DNA of 64,000 bases from Zelopaecilomyces penicillatus (Eukaryota; Ascomycota; Sordariomycetes; Hypocreales; Pseudodiploosporaceae): NCBI GenBank assembly GCA_005765155.1, contig VCCP01000002.1, positions 434,001 through 498,000 on the forward strand. Direction: 5' to 3'. Position numbers and translations under genes: made by a program. How positions within the stretch are numbered: position 1 is the stretch's first letter; every line of letters begins with the position of its first letter. The notes under the pieces are model-generated. The model saw only the letters and a list, made by a program, of their open reading frames with translations, was not told where the DNA came from and did no database searches. Shown here piece by piece: positions 1-11,185 of this stretch.

Positions 1-12
1 CTCACCTGCCAT
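1..12 (-). CDS. Possible 5' end of a gene running off the left edge
   Basis: On the minus strand an ATG at 12-10 is followed by four coding bases and then a GTGAG donor at 5-1, so only a first mini-exon (ATG GCA G) would lie in the window. A good TATA-like element sits about 130 bases upstream on the same strand, which is the main support. The product cannot be named. It could equally be chance, because a short ATG plus GTGAG is not rare. Confidence 0.25.
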
Positions 13-143
13 CTGGGACAAGAAAATTTTCCCTTACAATAGAAGATTCAAGCTGACTTACTACCCAGTAATGAACCATAGGATCAAAAGCTGAGGACGA
101 TGAAGTAAGAGAAGGGAAAAAGGAAAGCAAACAACAGACACTT

Positions 144-154
144 CTTTTTATATA
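144..154 (-). promoter_or_regulatory. TATA-like box for a leftward transcript
   Basis: The minus strand reads TATATAAAAAG here, about 130 bases upstream of the ATG at position 12. No plus-strand gene would use it. It suggests a leftward gene starting at the edge. Confidence 0.35.
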
Positions 155-670
155 CATGAAGATTTTTTTTACCTTTTTTCTATCCAGGTGGCCGCCTGCA
201 GAAGCAGAGTCTGCTCAACCCGTCCAGCCTGCGTTGAACTTCTGGCATGTTAGTGACACTAACAGCAGGGAGGTAGTTCGTGACGACCACGTACCTGCTG
301 CGTGATTTCAGTCAAAATGGCCGAGTGGGAGTATTTTCAAGTAACATTTGTGAAGTTGGCCAATTCAATTCTGGTATATTGGCAAAATTCGCCAAATTTT
401 GCTTCATTGGTGTAGGCGAAACTGGGTTTATCGAGATTTTACGGTTGTGGCTTGGATGTTAGAATAGCGTTATATTGTAATCTCATTCAACGGTTGAGTG
501 CTGTTATGTATAGAAAGAGTCCAGCCAAACGGGGGGTATCACGATGGCTGTAAATCTCATGACATGTGTGTAATCCAATATGATAGGAAGTAAAGTCATC
601 AAGATTGCTAGCTCGTCTACTCGACACTTCATAAACCTTGGCTACACCCCATCGCACCCCATTTATCAAG
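155..670. other. Intergenic, nothing recognised
   Basis: AT-rich sequence between the left-edge promoter and the 3' end of the secreted-protein gene. The only open frames are short and have no family resemblance. Confidence 0.5.
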
Positions 671-1687
671 TTATCCAGCTTGGGCTTCATATATATACAA
701 CGTACTATTATGCTGATCCGGCATCCAATAAAACCTCAACCTCCCTTCCTCAACACTCACATCCACAGGATTCTGCGTCATCCGCACCCCCAGCTCACTC
801 TCCAACGCAATCGGCACCTCATACAACGGCACCATCGTCTCAACATCAACGAGCACCACACCACCTAAATTATAAGTTCCAATTGTTGCGACGCCCGAGC
901 ATAGCATGACGCTCCTCCCGGCGTAGAATGTACTACGGCCGAGCCATTTGCAGTCCTGGTAATCGACAAAGTGGCTCGGGTTGCGTACTACACGCTCAGG
1001 TTTTGGGGTGTTGTTGCAAGAACTGGTGTTGAGTTTGCTGAGGTGCCAGGTTGAAGCTTGCCGTGAGCCCCAGTTTAGGCAGGTGATGGAGTTGTCGTAT
1101 GTGTCGTGGATGATGCCGCCAAGATGGTCGGCGTAGTTCACGACTTTGCGCGGTTCCAACGTCTTGGGATCGGCTTTGAATGCATAGGCGGTACTATTAG
1201 GTCGATACTGCGCAATTGTGCCCCAAATAAACTCGCCATCATAGTCAATCCCTCCATTGTGATACTCATCCTCCCCTACCTTCGTAATACTCGCATCCGC
1301 AATACGTTTCCCCTTCCCATCATACACCATCAAATGCGCAAACCCTTTCCCAGCGGTCCTATCCGTACCATTGATGATAACACCTTCCGGGTACTTTTGC
1401 GTGCGCTCTGTCCACTCGCCGCTGCTGAGCACATAGCGGTCGCTACCGAGGCGCACGAGACCCTCTGGTTCAAAAGTATCGCCCTCGAAGGGGATAGCTG
1501 CCACGCTTTTCCATACGGTGGAGCGGCTGAGGTGTTGAAAGAGACTGATGATGGTCTCTCCATCGGAGGCGGAGTGAGAAGGTGGAAGCGGAGAGGGGGT
1601 GAGTGGAAGGGTTTGATAGTAGGTGATGTTGAGAGCTGCGGTTACAATTGGGATGTAGATTAGAAGGCTGCTATGGAGGAGCTTCAT
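671..1687 (-). CDS. Secreted DUF6454-type protein
   Basis: Single-exon protein of 338 residues, starting at MKLLHSS (1687) rather than at the in-frame ATG 23 codons upstream, because this start gives a clean signal peptide (hydrophobic residues to about 18, ending VTAALN). After a Pro/Ser-rich linker the body carries motifs that I associate with fungal DUF6454 proteins: FEPEGLVRLG, a DRT-G-G-AHL block, HNGGIDYDGE, YRPNS, DHLGGIIHD and NWGSR, followed by a valine-rich C-terminal part. These repeats suggest a beta-propeller-like fold. It is probably exported to the cell wall or medium. No enzymatic activity can be assigned. The family call is from memory of the motif pattern and has not been searched. 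Confidence 0.75.
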   Translation of the reverse strand: MKLLHSSLLIYIPIVTAALNITYYQTLPLTPSPLPPSHSASDGETIISLFQHLSRSTVWKSVAAIPFEGDTFEPEGLVRLGSDRYVLSSGEWTERTQKYPEGVIINGTDRTAGKGFAHLMVYDGKGKRIADASITKVGEDEYHNGGIDYDGEFIWGTIAQYRPNSTAYAFKADPKTLEPRKVVNYADHLGGIIHDTYDNSITCLNWGSRQASTWHLSKLNTSSCNNTPKPERVVRNPSHFVDYQDCKWLGRSTFYAGRSVMLCSGVATIGTYNLGGVVLVDVETMVPLYEVPIALESELGVRMTQNPVDVSVEEGRLRFYWMPDQHNSTLYIYEAQAG

Positions 1688-2500
1688 GTTGGTTGTTTGA
1701 ATGTAAAGTTTGGCCGTGGTTGCGAGCCTGGAGGTGGGCGCCGGATTCAAGTTCAAGGTCTTACAAGTGGGAATAATATGGTGTATTATGCCTCACACAA
1801 GCAACCATGCAACTTCTCGGTCCATTACGTACAGGACAATCGGCAATGACGCACAGGCAGCTCCTCTACAAAGTCTGTGCACTGTAGCAGTAATGCGCAG
1901 GCTGCTGGATACGCGAGTAAAACAGAAACTAATAAATGTCTTTTTTGAATGAAGTCATGATTATTATACGGACGATTGTATGAGGTAGGTATATTGTCCA
2001 GAGCTTTTCTGTAAGTCCATTAATCGCGGCCCGTCGCAGACCCACTTTCGATCCCGGCTCGGACCGGGGCTTCCCTAGCGATCCGGCTTGCAGTTACAAC
2101 GAGATCGATAGATTAAGGCTCAAAGCCACCAAATCACTCAAGGAGTTCCTCGATCAATGAGAAATGATATAGCAACCTCTAGAATCATTGCACTATACTC
2201 TAAGAAATCCCTACTATGCCCACGTCTGAGAAGACCCTTTGTACGAATAATGACTTGCATACACTTGACTAACCCTAGAGAATCATGGTCCAATCCTAAT
2301 CGCAAGGTTCAAAAATTGATATAACGTAGAGAGCGCTACTAGGTAATTGCTTTCTCCATATTTTAATTAGATTTCAAAATGTATATGAATCTTGACTTCA
2401 TCCGAAAACTCTATACATTGTATCTCGGGAGCAGCGCAAGTCTTTCTAGCTCTTACCATCACAAATTAGCCAACAGCCTTTTGATGTATCAAGCAAAACC
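1688..2500. other. Intergenic between two leftward genes
   Basis: Holds the promoter of the secreted-protein gene and the 3' flank of the hydrolase. A GC-rich patch at about 2025-2095 contains a TTCGATCCC string but no tRNA cloverleaf. No gene seen. Confidence 0.5.
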
Positions 2501-3439
2501 TCACTGTGCTTTTTGTCGCAGCGTGCGCATCGCATCAACATTCTCCTTGTGCACCTCCTCATACTGTTGATAGTATATCAAATTTCCCTCGGCAACATCA
2601 CCAGCAACCACCTCTGCCAGTGTTTGCGTCCATGCAACTGGCTCATCTTCTGCGGCAGTCACTTCATCCATGGCAGCCAAGTACCTCAGCGTCGCGGCTA
2701 TCAGCGACGGATTGTAACCCCCAGCTGCAATTTGGTCCGCGTCTCCATGAGCGGGAAGGATTTTGTCAATGGGAAAAGTGGAGGCGACTCGCTGCAGCTC
2801 CTGTCGGTGGATAGCGAGATTTTCAACTTCAGACATGAAGGTTGCCGTGTCCTCGACGATGTCCCCAGCAAAAAGAAGTCTCTGAGCGGGGAGCCAGAGG
2901 ATGGAGGAGTCAGAGGTGTGGATATTGACGCTGTGTATCTCAACGTCCACGTCACCAATTCTCAAAGCCAATTGCTTGCTAAACGTCCTCGTAGGCAACA
3001 CCGGTGTGATTGGAGGCTCCGACTTTCCCATCTTCTCCCGCCCTGATTCCATCTTCTCCGCGGTACCCTCACTGCCAATTATCGTCGCACCATGGTCTCT
3101 AAACGCCTCCGCGCCAGCGATATGGTCACCATGAGCGTGGCTGTACACCATTGTGATGTTGCCAGCGCCAGCACCAACGCCGACGCCTAGGTCGTTCTGG
3201 ACGTGGCGCAACACAGCGGCCGCATGCTCCGTCGTAATGTGTGCATCAAAAACGAGGGCTTCATCTCCGGAGACGATGGCGTATGTGGCGACGCCTAGTG
3301 TGAAAGCGCCGTCGTCGAGCCAGTTGGGCTTTTCGGAGTGGAAGCGGGTGCCGGTTCGGCCGTCGTAGTAGGCGTAGATGCCAGGGTAAGGGTTGAGGAT
3401 GCGCAGTGTCTTTAGCTTGTCGCTTGACATTGTGTCCAT
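2501..3439 (-). CDS. Metallo-beta-lactamase-fold hydrolase
   Basis: Single exon, 312 residues. The metal-binding motif HAHGDH is at residues 101-106 (the HxHxDH signature). The later ligands are present too: H174 in NIHTSDS, D193 in FAGDIVED and H231 in LPAHGD, so both zinc sites look intact. There is no signal peptide, so it is probably cytosolic. Fungal relatives act on small esters, lactones or thioesters, and the substrate cannot be read from sequence. A Gly/Val/Ala repeat (residues 85-93) just before the metal motif looks like a local expansion. A second ATG three codons in (MSSDKLK) is an alternative start. The next gene on the right (PAF-AH) is transcribed in the opposite direction and its promoter is separate. 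Confidence 0.88.
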   Translation of the reverse strand: MDTMSSDKLKTLRILNPYPGIYAYYDGRTGTRFHSEKPNWLDDGAFTLGVATYAIVSGDEALVFDAHITTEHAAAVLRHVQNDLGVGVGAGAGNITMVYSHAHGDHIAGAEAFRDHGATIIGSEGTAEKMESGREKMGKSEPPITPVLPTRTFSKQLALRIGDVDVEIHSVNIHTSDSSILWLPAQRLLFAGDIVEDTATFMSEVENLAIHRQELQRVASTFPIDKILPAHGDADQIAAGGYNPSLIAATLRYLAAMDEVTAAEDEPVAWTQTLAEVVAGDVAEGNLIYYQQYEEVHKENVDAMRTLRQKAQ

Positions 3440-4769
3440 GTTACACGCGTATACAGAGTCTTGAGCCTATCTATGTATGACTAGAAATAGAACTTGACAG
3501 ACGTCATGGACAGGTAAAGATAAGGGAAAGCATGACTCGACTGCTCGGCCCAGGCTATCAAGAGCTGGGGTGAGCTTCCTGGTTAGTTTTAGCAAGGATA
3601 ACACACGTGATGGTCATATGGTTGCTGTTAAGGTCCAGCCTTGACCATTCTATTTCTCAAAAAGTTACAACGCAACTGCCGATATAATAGTCGCTTTTTA
3701 AAGAATACAGCTGAACGCCATCGAAACCAACCGCCGATATGTGGCTTCATTTACGCCCGCTGCCAGAACAAACCAGCGAATCCCAACTGAACTAAACGAA
3801 ATCGGGCCGCGCCGAGTTGTCTAGCACTAACCCTGCAATCCAACCAATCTACTCCCGACAGAATGCGCCATCAAATCAATCTATATTTATTCTAAGCCTT
3901 AGTCCGGCACGATGCCGGGTCGGCATAGTTCATTAACCCCCGTCACCGGGTGTCTTGACTTCTTGACCAGTTAGGTCAAACACCAAAGTTTGAGCTGACA
4001 GTTGGGTCCAAGCCCCCATCCGGCGCAAAAGAAGAAAACCCATGACACCGCTGGCATGTACCATTTTACGTGTAATCTGATGTACAGCATGTGCGATTCG
4101 TGACTGCATTCACAGACTTTACAAGTGGCTGCCATTATCGATTTCCACGCGGGCGCTCACGCAAGCAGGCGGATCTTTTCTCAATAAATCCACATTTGGG
4201 GGCTCCGGCTAGTTTTCCGGCACACCATATTACCCATCAGACGAAACTACAATCTATTCAAACAGGCACTAAACGTTATGTTTGAGTGTGGACAACCACT
4301 CCCCTTTTGGGAACTCATCACTCACAACGGGCGTTTTTAGGGCTGCTTTGGTGCTTACGCCTCCTCCCGTTATGGAAAACCGCGGTTCTGTATAGTATCA
4401 TTGTATCATTGTATGTACAGGTAGTTACTAATTAATGATTGTGCGCGGGTGCCGGGTGCGGTAGACTTCTTGGAGATGCATTCTCCGAGCGAAGCCAGCC
4501 CGCGTTGTGCGCCGGTTCTTGTACACATCCACAACGGGTAGAGTGGGCTTGTAAGACATATTGATTCTAAATTGTCTCTTGTATGCCGGTTGGTTGTACG
4601 TTGCACGCAACAAAGACGTTTATGGTTAAATACAACCTTTGTCCCCGGACAAAGAATTGTATATCGGCTCACTACAAACCCACTTACACGGTTTAAAAAC
4701 CACACAAACCCAATACTCATCTTCTTATAAGCCCCTTCCACCGGCAGCGAGCCGATCATTCTCATCACC
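3440..4769. other. Divergent intergenic region with a small ORF of doubtful reality
   Basis: Lies between the leftward hydrolase and the rightward lipase, so it contains both promoters. A TATA-like TTATAAG is at about 4725, some 45 bases before the lipase ATG. The minus strand carries a 41-61-codon Arg-rich open frame ending near 4428; it has no recognisable relatives and I do not call it a gene. Nothing else seen. Confidence 0.45.
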
Positions 4770-5900
4770 ATGCTCGCAAAATGGAATATCCTGCTCGGCT
4801 TGTTAGCCACATCCTCACTCGCGCAGGACATCGTCCTCCCCTCTGCCCCAGGCCCTTACAATGTCACAATCCGGACCTCCCAACTCGATGACTTTAGCCG
4901 TCCAGAAAACTACTCTTCCACACCCCAACATCGGCGCATCATGGTCTCAGTCTTCTCCCCTGTCCGACAGGACGTGTCGGCGTGTAAATCACCATATATG
5001 CCCCCGGACGTGGCTGCAGTTGTGGCAGCGGCCCATCCTGATTGGAATATTGACTTTACCCGCTTCTTTCTCAAGGCTTGCAGTGCGGATGTGACCTACG
5101 GGAAGAAAAAGCCCGACAAGACAAACTATGGGTCGGGTGACTTCCCACTCATCATCTTTGGGCCTGGTTTGGGATTCTCTCGCTTTTATTACAGCCTCAT
5201 CTCTCAGTTCCTCTCTAGCTATGGCTACATTGTTGTCAACGTCGATCATCCGTATGATGGTCTTGTTGTCCAGTTTCCAGATAATTCCACCGCTTTTTAC
5301 AATGGCGTCATCCTTTCTTCATTGGAAGAAGCTGAACGAGATCTCTTCACGCGTTCTGCAGACGTCTCGTTCGTTGTCGACCAAATCGCCTCCAACAAAA
5401 CCCTCAACAAACTCATCTTCCCCGGTAACGTGAGCCCTTCTTCCGTCAAGAAAGTCGGCGTCTGGGGCCACTCTTTTGGCGGTGCCACGGCCGCCACGGT
5501 CTTGTATCAGGACAAGCGCTTCAAGGGCGGCATCAACCTTGACGGAACCATGATTGGTCCCGCGCCTCAGGAAGGCTTTGATCGTCCCTTCATTCTGTGG
5601 AAATCTGAACACGACAATGACCCGACATGGGCACAGATCTGGCCGCACTTGCCGGGTTTCAAGCGACATTTGGAGATGACCGGTGCGCAGCACACTGGGC
5701 TTTCGGACTTGAGGTACCTCGCCGACTTGGTTGGGGTGAATCCTCCGGAGTTTGGTACCATCAACGGGCTTTTGGAGATCAAGACGCTGGCTAAGTATGC
5801 GAGAGACTTTTTCGGATTTGTGTTGCAGGACAAAGGTCGAGGACTGGTTGGAAAGGCAGATCCTGATTTCCCGCATGTCAAATTCCTGCCTGCACCATAG
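4770..5900 (+). CDS. Secreted PAF-acetylhydrolase-like lipase/esterase
   Basis: Single exon, 376 residues, alpha/beta hydrolase of the platelet-activating-factor acetylhydrolase isoform II type. A signal peptide is visible (MLAKWNILLG... ending SSLAQD at about residue 19). The oxyanion-region motif IIFGPGLGFSR is at about 128-138 and the nucleophile elbow GHSFGG at 233-238 (Ser235). Asp258 in NLDGTM and His308 in AQHTG complete a plausible catalytic triad. Family members hydrolyse short or oxidised sn-2 acyl chains of phospholipids. In fungi the natural substrate is usually unknown, so 'secreted lipase' is the safe reading. The mature part contains NxS/T sites compatible with secretion. The start has a good context (CACC ATG). 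Confidence 0.88.
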   Translation: MLAKWNILLGLLATSSLAQDIVLPSAPGPYNVTIRTSQLDDFSRPENYSSTPQHRRIMVSVFSPVRQDVSACKSPYMPPDVAAVVAAAHPDWNIDFTRFFLKACSADVTYGKKKPDKTNYGSGDFPLIIFGPGLGFSRFYYSLISQFLSSYGYIVVNVDHPYDGLVVQFPDNSTAFYNGVILSSLEEAERDLFTRSADVSFVVDQIASNKTLNKLIFPGNVSPSSVKKVGVWGHSFGGATAATVLYQDKRFKGGINLDGTMIGPAPQEGFDRPFILWKSEHDNDPTWAQIWPHLPGFKRHLEMTGAQHTGLSDLRYLADLVGVNPPEFGTINGLLEIKTLAKYARDFFGFVLQDKGRGLVGKADPDFPHVKFLPAP

Positions 5901-6339
5901 TTGATATGTCTGTCATATACATCATGAGTTACACGCTATTTCAATGAGGATTTCGGTTTCAGATATTTTGAATCAAGTTTATGAGATGATTGGCGAAATC
6001 TTTCACCGAAAACCCCCATGCAACTCTAAAGCGCGGGCCGCTTCAGCCGCTCACAATCCATGCATGTTCACCATTCCTAGTTAGTCCTCAAAACATCCAT
6101 GTATTCTAATGGAAGTGTGTGATAGCAGTTGCAGTTTGTGCAGCCCTCTATTTGAATCCTCCATCCTCATTTGATATAGCTTTGTGTAACCCAGCCACGT
6201 CAGCCCCGTAGAGTCTCGAGGCACTTACATGACCTTACTCGGTTCCCATGCGGACAAATGAACTCGAAAGCTGCACCATTAGTCGCTGGTGAACTCTATT
6301 CATCAGTGTAGAAGCCCTCTTAAGTTGACATTCATCACC
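5901..6339. other. Intergenic, nothing recognised
   Basis: 3' flank of the lipase and 5' flank of the next rightward gene. No RNA gene or repeat seen. Confidence 0.5.
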
Positions 6340-7739
6340 ATGGCCTCTTTCGAAGATCCCCGAACTAGGTGTCTTGATGTCGCTATCGACCACCGGATCA
6401 TGAGGCTCTGTCGCCCTGTTCCGCAGCCAACCCAAGGTCGATACGTGGGAACAGGCAATCATGTTGACATCCTCGAGCGCGAAGGGCTCAACCTTGGTCG
6501 CACGAGCGCTGATATAGAGGTGACTTGCGACTTGGCCAGGCCAACCTCGACCGGCGGTATTGTTGTGACCTTGCAGCAACCCCGACACAACCATCCGCTG
6601 AATATGGGTGATATGGCCGTGGTTGGAGAATGCGAAACGCTCTGGACGTTACGCCAGCTTTTTGACACCGTGTCTTGCAACACCCTCGATCTGAAGGACC
6701 ACATAACCGTAGTCGATCTGCTTCCGTATACGCCTTCTACCGATTTGCAGGGCCTGAATAACGAAGACCTCATCCACCGGTTGAGATCGCCCGTGAGCGC
6801 TTGCGTAGAGGCTTTGTGTAGCAAGCGGCCCGATGTTGTGCTCTGCGCCGGCAGGATGCAGATGCCACCTCATCTCGACGACCAAACTTGCAGAGCCATC
6901 AAATGCGATGCCTTCAAAATCGAGACAAGGGGCGTCGGGCTTACGTTTGATGATATTCCGAGAATTTGGCTCAATGGTGGCTCGGGCACCCGCACAATGA
7001 CACCGCGGGTAAACTCCATTCACCCAAGCTATGCAATGAACTATAATATAGAGTATAGCTGTTTGAGGCAGCTTCTCCTTCTTTCTGTTGCACAAACATG
7101 CGGCGTACTTCGACAGGATTGGGATGAGCAGGCTTGGATGGGGCTGTTAAGAAAACAGTGTAGAGAAGTATCGCAGCAATTATCAAGACGAGATCGGTAA
7201 GTCAAAGTATCCCGCCTTTCAGCTGACGAGAACCTATTTCTGTGTACTTACTTTGTCGACAATAATACAGCGAACGAGGCCAACCCTACAAGGGCGTGCA
7301 GTATTACATTGACCAATACATTGCGAAAATCGTCGCCATGGTACAATCCCTACAGAACATGATCCTCTCCGGTGAAGCCCGTTACGAAAACATACTCAAC
7401 AGCCACCTCAGCGAACTATGCAACGACACAAGTCTAGTTCTACAAAAACTCTCCGAACTCGAACGAGACGGTCGCTTTGTGCCAGACCAAAAGACACATC
7501 TGGCACAGCTGCTCTCCAACACATGGGAAAGTGTTCTTTTCCCCGTTGTAGATGTACCCATCGGCCATGCGTATTTTAGTAATTCTCACGCGGGGGTTTC
7601 TGTCGGCCAGTGTCTTGTGATTTTTAGAGATTTTCTGAATGGTCGGGCGCAGGAGTTGGATGTTGAGGGTGCGGCGGCGGCGTTTTTGAGTATGGCGGAG
7701 AATCTTGAATTGGTGTTGGGAGATTTGCTAGGGAACTGA
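6340..7739 (+). CDS. Unrecognised two-exon protein
   Basis: Exons 6340-7196 and 7271-7739 (intron 74 bp, GTAAGT...ATACAG) give 441 residues. The frame is kept exactly across the join, and the stop seen immediately after the donor is intronic. I start at the ATG in CACC ATG GCC (6340); another in-frame ATG lies at 6289. No family is recognised. The first half is rich in Cys/Arg and has the segment LVGL-like DHITVVDLLPY followed by SACVEALCSKRPDVVLCAGRM, which recalls a Rossmann-like core but proves nothing. The second exon is helical and acidic, ending in a leucine-rich tail. No signal peptide or membrane segment. It lies 546 bp upstream of, and on the same strand as, the deaminase-MYND gene. 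Confidence 0.6.
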
Positions 7740-8285
7740 AATTGTGATGCATGTGTTTGAAGAATGCTGAGGGGGTTTGGGCATGGTTTACTTGGAGATG
7801 GTGTTCATTATTGGGTTGGCTAGGTAGCCTGTTGGTCATTTCTTATGTACATTTGAGCTTGTCGGGGATATTTCATACACGTATCAAATTCCTCATCTTA
7901 TTTATCCTCAATTTTGTACATTTCATATCATCTCTCAGCGTTTATTTGCTCGCGCGAGGCTGTGCTTTACCACCTGATTGGTGATTAGTTGACGGTGTTA
8001 CTTTGCCTGCTAGCCAACCGCTGTCGACCATGTCAGCCAATAATTGTAATTATTTTGAACAAGTAATAATCAGCACCGGCTTTCAGTCGACCCATTAGAC
8101 TTCAGTTGGGCCGGGCCGCTCATCAAGGCAAGTAATTCACAGACCACAACCTCACCAGTCTTCAGCCTCGACTAAACTAACACGACACCTACATACTACA
8201 CATATATGACATTGACATTTACATTTATATTTATATTCATATTTATTCAGGACGACATAAGCGGCAACAATTGATTCTTTTTGTC
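7740..8285. other. Intergenic with an AT-rich (TTTATA)-like tract
   Basis: Between two rightward genes. Bases 8205-8250 are a run of ATTTAT/ATTCAT variants directly upstream of the next start, probably a promoter or leader low-complexity tract. Confidence 0.5.
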
Positions 8286-11185
8286 ATGAATAATATTCAC
8301 AGTCACAGTCACAGTCCATCGGGCGCGAACCGGATAGCCCAAGTCACTTGGGCTATTCATACCCTTTCGTGCCTTACCAAACAGAGTCATCATGTCGAAT
8401 CTCAACAGGATATCAGTATCATTAGCCTACCTGATGAGGAGGATGAAGAAGCGATTGAGACTTATGAAGACACCAAAGTTACTCCAGTTATCAACACCAT
8501 CCCTGATTCGATTCGGCACAAGTTCCTCAACTGTATTGCTCAGTTATTGTCTCCCGCGAAAGGCGGTGCACATGTCACAGCGACAGCGCTGCGAGAAAGC
8601 GACAGCGCTGTTGAAGTATATGTGGCCAGAAATGACTGTTTCAACATGAATGGAATCGCTTTCGAATTCCCAGAGAGAGAGCAAAGGTATTGTGAGGAGC
8701 TGGAGTATTATTTGTCTTTTGCAGGCCGAAGACGTGAGTAATACGGGGTCGTCGTCCTTTCCATCCCAGCGGACTTTTTGGCTGACAAGTTGTATGATAG
8801 CTGGATATGACATCTCCACTGCACATCTATCAAGTGCAGAAATCATGGCGATAGATTACACAAAAGATAGGGTGTATCAGCAGGCAAACAGACTTCGAGA
8901 GTTATTGTCAACTATTACGCCCTCGTTTATCCACCAAGATCCGTACTGGTCAGCTCAAGCTGAGCTTCTCAACTTGGAGAGAGAGTACTCTGCTTGGATA
9001 AAGCTCACCACACTACTCCTACACAAAACCGACCAAACCACAACTACTACTAGAAACAATGTTGTCTATTCGGCCTACCAATTTATTGTGGGGTCAAACT
9101 TCGAGCAGCTTTTGCAAATTTGTCTCGATGACAATACAGTCTCCAAGATCCGGCGTGCGTTGCGTACATTAGCTAGACCACTGTTTGACTGTCGTCTCAT
9201 GCTAGAGATCGCGACACGGGTGCCGATGTTCAAAAATACACGAATCAAGCCTGTGCCTCCTGCCCTGAAGACGAGGCTCAGTCAAGAGCATCAGGTTCAT
9301 ATTTCGACAGCTTGGTCACATCTTACTGCGACTCCAGTCACTGAAGAGATTGCAACGATTATCAACCCACTAAACGAACAGTTCCAGTCGGGTTGTAAAA
9401 AGTCTCACAATCTCCACGCCGAGATGCAGCTTCTACAGTTTTTTGAAGACTTTCCAACCTCTAGTCCAACGTTGAGATTCTTCGGATGCAGCAAGAGAAC
9501 ATGCTTGCCTTGTGAGGTAGTACTAAACTCACTTCCAGACCCCATTGCAACTCGTGGGAGACATGGTGTCTGCCACGCAGGTTGGGGAACTCCTAGCTCA
9601 ACATCATCCAATATCCAAATCGCTCTGGAAGGTCTCCAGCGCGATCTTGTGTTCCGAATCACGAACTGGTTAACTCATCCTATGGAGGAGAAGACAAACA
9701 TGCCTATTAATGACGTTCACCTGTCCACACTTACATCAAGCTTGTCGAAGTGGACGCGCGAGGAAGCAGAGAGGGTACAATATACGCATAAGATCTCGGA
9801 AGATAAATATCACAAAGAAGAGGAAATAAGAAGTATACGGTACAGTTTTTTAATATTTCCTCTCGGCCAAGCTATGAGATTGCAGCTCACAATGGCCGGT
9901 ATCTAGCATAGAAGAATTCTCCAAACCATCAACGCCAACTCCTCATGAGTTGTATCCAGAATACTTCTGTGACATGTGTAACAAGGCACCAGCTACGCCA
10001 TGTACACAATGCCACAGCTGCTATTACTGCTCACAACAGTGTCTACATACAGACTCGCCAGCCCATCAACTTATCTGTAAGAACTTTGCAACACAGCCCC
10101 CACGACCATCCGAGTCCCATAAGCGGGCCTTCCTCTTCCCAACGGATGGAAACGCCCCCCAGGTTGTATGGTTGCCGGTCCGCAATGTTGCCTCATACGA
10201 CTACGCTAGCTCAGATGACGATGATGAGGGTTGTGAATCCAGCTACGAAGACGTAAATATATATCCTCATCTCGGAAATGACAGGCCGAATCCAGATCGC
10301 ATGTATATAGAATACAGTCCCGTTCGTCATCGCAAACTCAGTCACAGCCTTGACTCATTCTCGCCATATGAGGAAGGTTGCCTACTCACTCTTCTCTTCA
10401 GAGAAAATTTCGCGACCGATGGCTCAGCAGTCAACCAGAGTGTGTGTGCCCTCTTGATAGCAGGTGGAGGAGCTGTCCCTGGTATACCAGTTAGCACATT
10501 CTCACTCCGCGGTCCTGTCATCGCCATCCGCAGCAGCGGCCCTGAGGGTCCGTATGAAGATATCACAACTGCTGACCTTCGGCACGTTGTTGACTACTTG
10601 GTGAGATACAGTATTGAAACGGTAAGCGAGATGGCTTTACCGGAAGAGCTTTTGCAAGATACAAACTGCCTCGGCGTGAAGATACGATGCGACGGTGACA
10701 TAAATCTTCATGGCGGTAGCCGTTTCTGCCCTGTCAAAGTACCGCTGGAGCACTCAATGTACGAGCCAATTTTGCAACCTAGCGAGACCGTACCCGTCTC
10801 GCAACTCCTAGGCTGTCCGTTGCGCGTGTGGCGAGAGACAGATGTGGAACAGTGGTTGCGTGCGCCCGGCGGCGACACCAACCAAGACGCAACCTGTCTC
10901 ATGCTAGAGATGGACACAGCGCGGGACAGTTGGGGCTGGGAGCCTGCGGCTTGGGATGTTGGAACGGTTGGAAACGTGATTGTGATGCGTGAGGATGGCA
11001 CTGCGCTAGATGTGGCCTTGGTACAACAGATGTGCTGTTTTATGCGTTGCAAGATGAAGCCCTTGATTGACGGTGCTCTAGGCTACGGGATAGTGCAGAG
11101 GACGAAGGATGAGGTTATGGCCTTTGTTACGATGAGGAACTTTGAAGAATGCAAGGCTCATGTCGGCGGCTGGAATGACGAATGA
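8286..11185 (+). CDS. OTT_1508-like deaminase fused to a MYND zinc finger
   Basis: Three exons, 8286-8733, 8801-9832 and 9912-11185, give 917 residues. Introns are 67 and 79 bp, both splitting after codon base 1, and the frame is kept. The middle part has a zinc-dependent deaminase signature, H355-A-E357 followed by C384-L-P-C387 (HAE...CxxC), embedded in a helical context as in the fungal OTT_1508-like deaminases. Residues 513-549 form a complete MYND finger (C513, C516, C524, C527, C533, C537, H545, C549). The C-terminal 370 residues are of unknown function, with an acidic stretch soon after the finger. The second intron is the key call: the MYND frame has no ATG upstream of its first cysteine, so it cannot start on its own. 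A base or nucleoside substrate is inferred only from the superfamily. Confidence 0.7.

Noticed and set aside
2030..2105. GC-rich stretch with TTCGATCCC, tRNA-like
   Set aside because: The T-loop-like string has no pairing stem, and no anticodon or acceptor arms can be folded around it.
4428..4613. Small Arg-rich minus-strand frame before the lipase
   Set aside because: No homologue, no promoter evidence, and it lies in a divergent promoter region.
9405..9662. Antisense open frame inside the deaminase-MYND gene
   Set aside because: Shadow of a well-supported coding frame; no start context or motif.
9945..10256. ATG at 9945 as the start of a separate MYND gene
   Set aside because: That ATG is in another frame. 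The MYND frame has no ATG before its first cysteine, so a separate start would destroy the finger.
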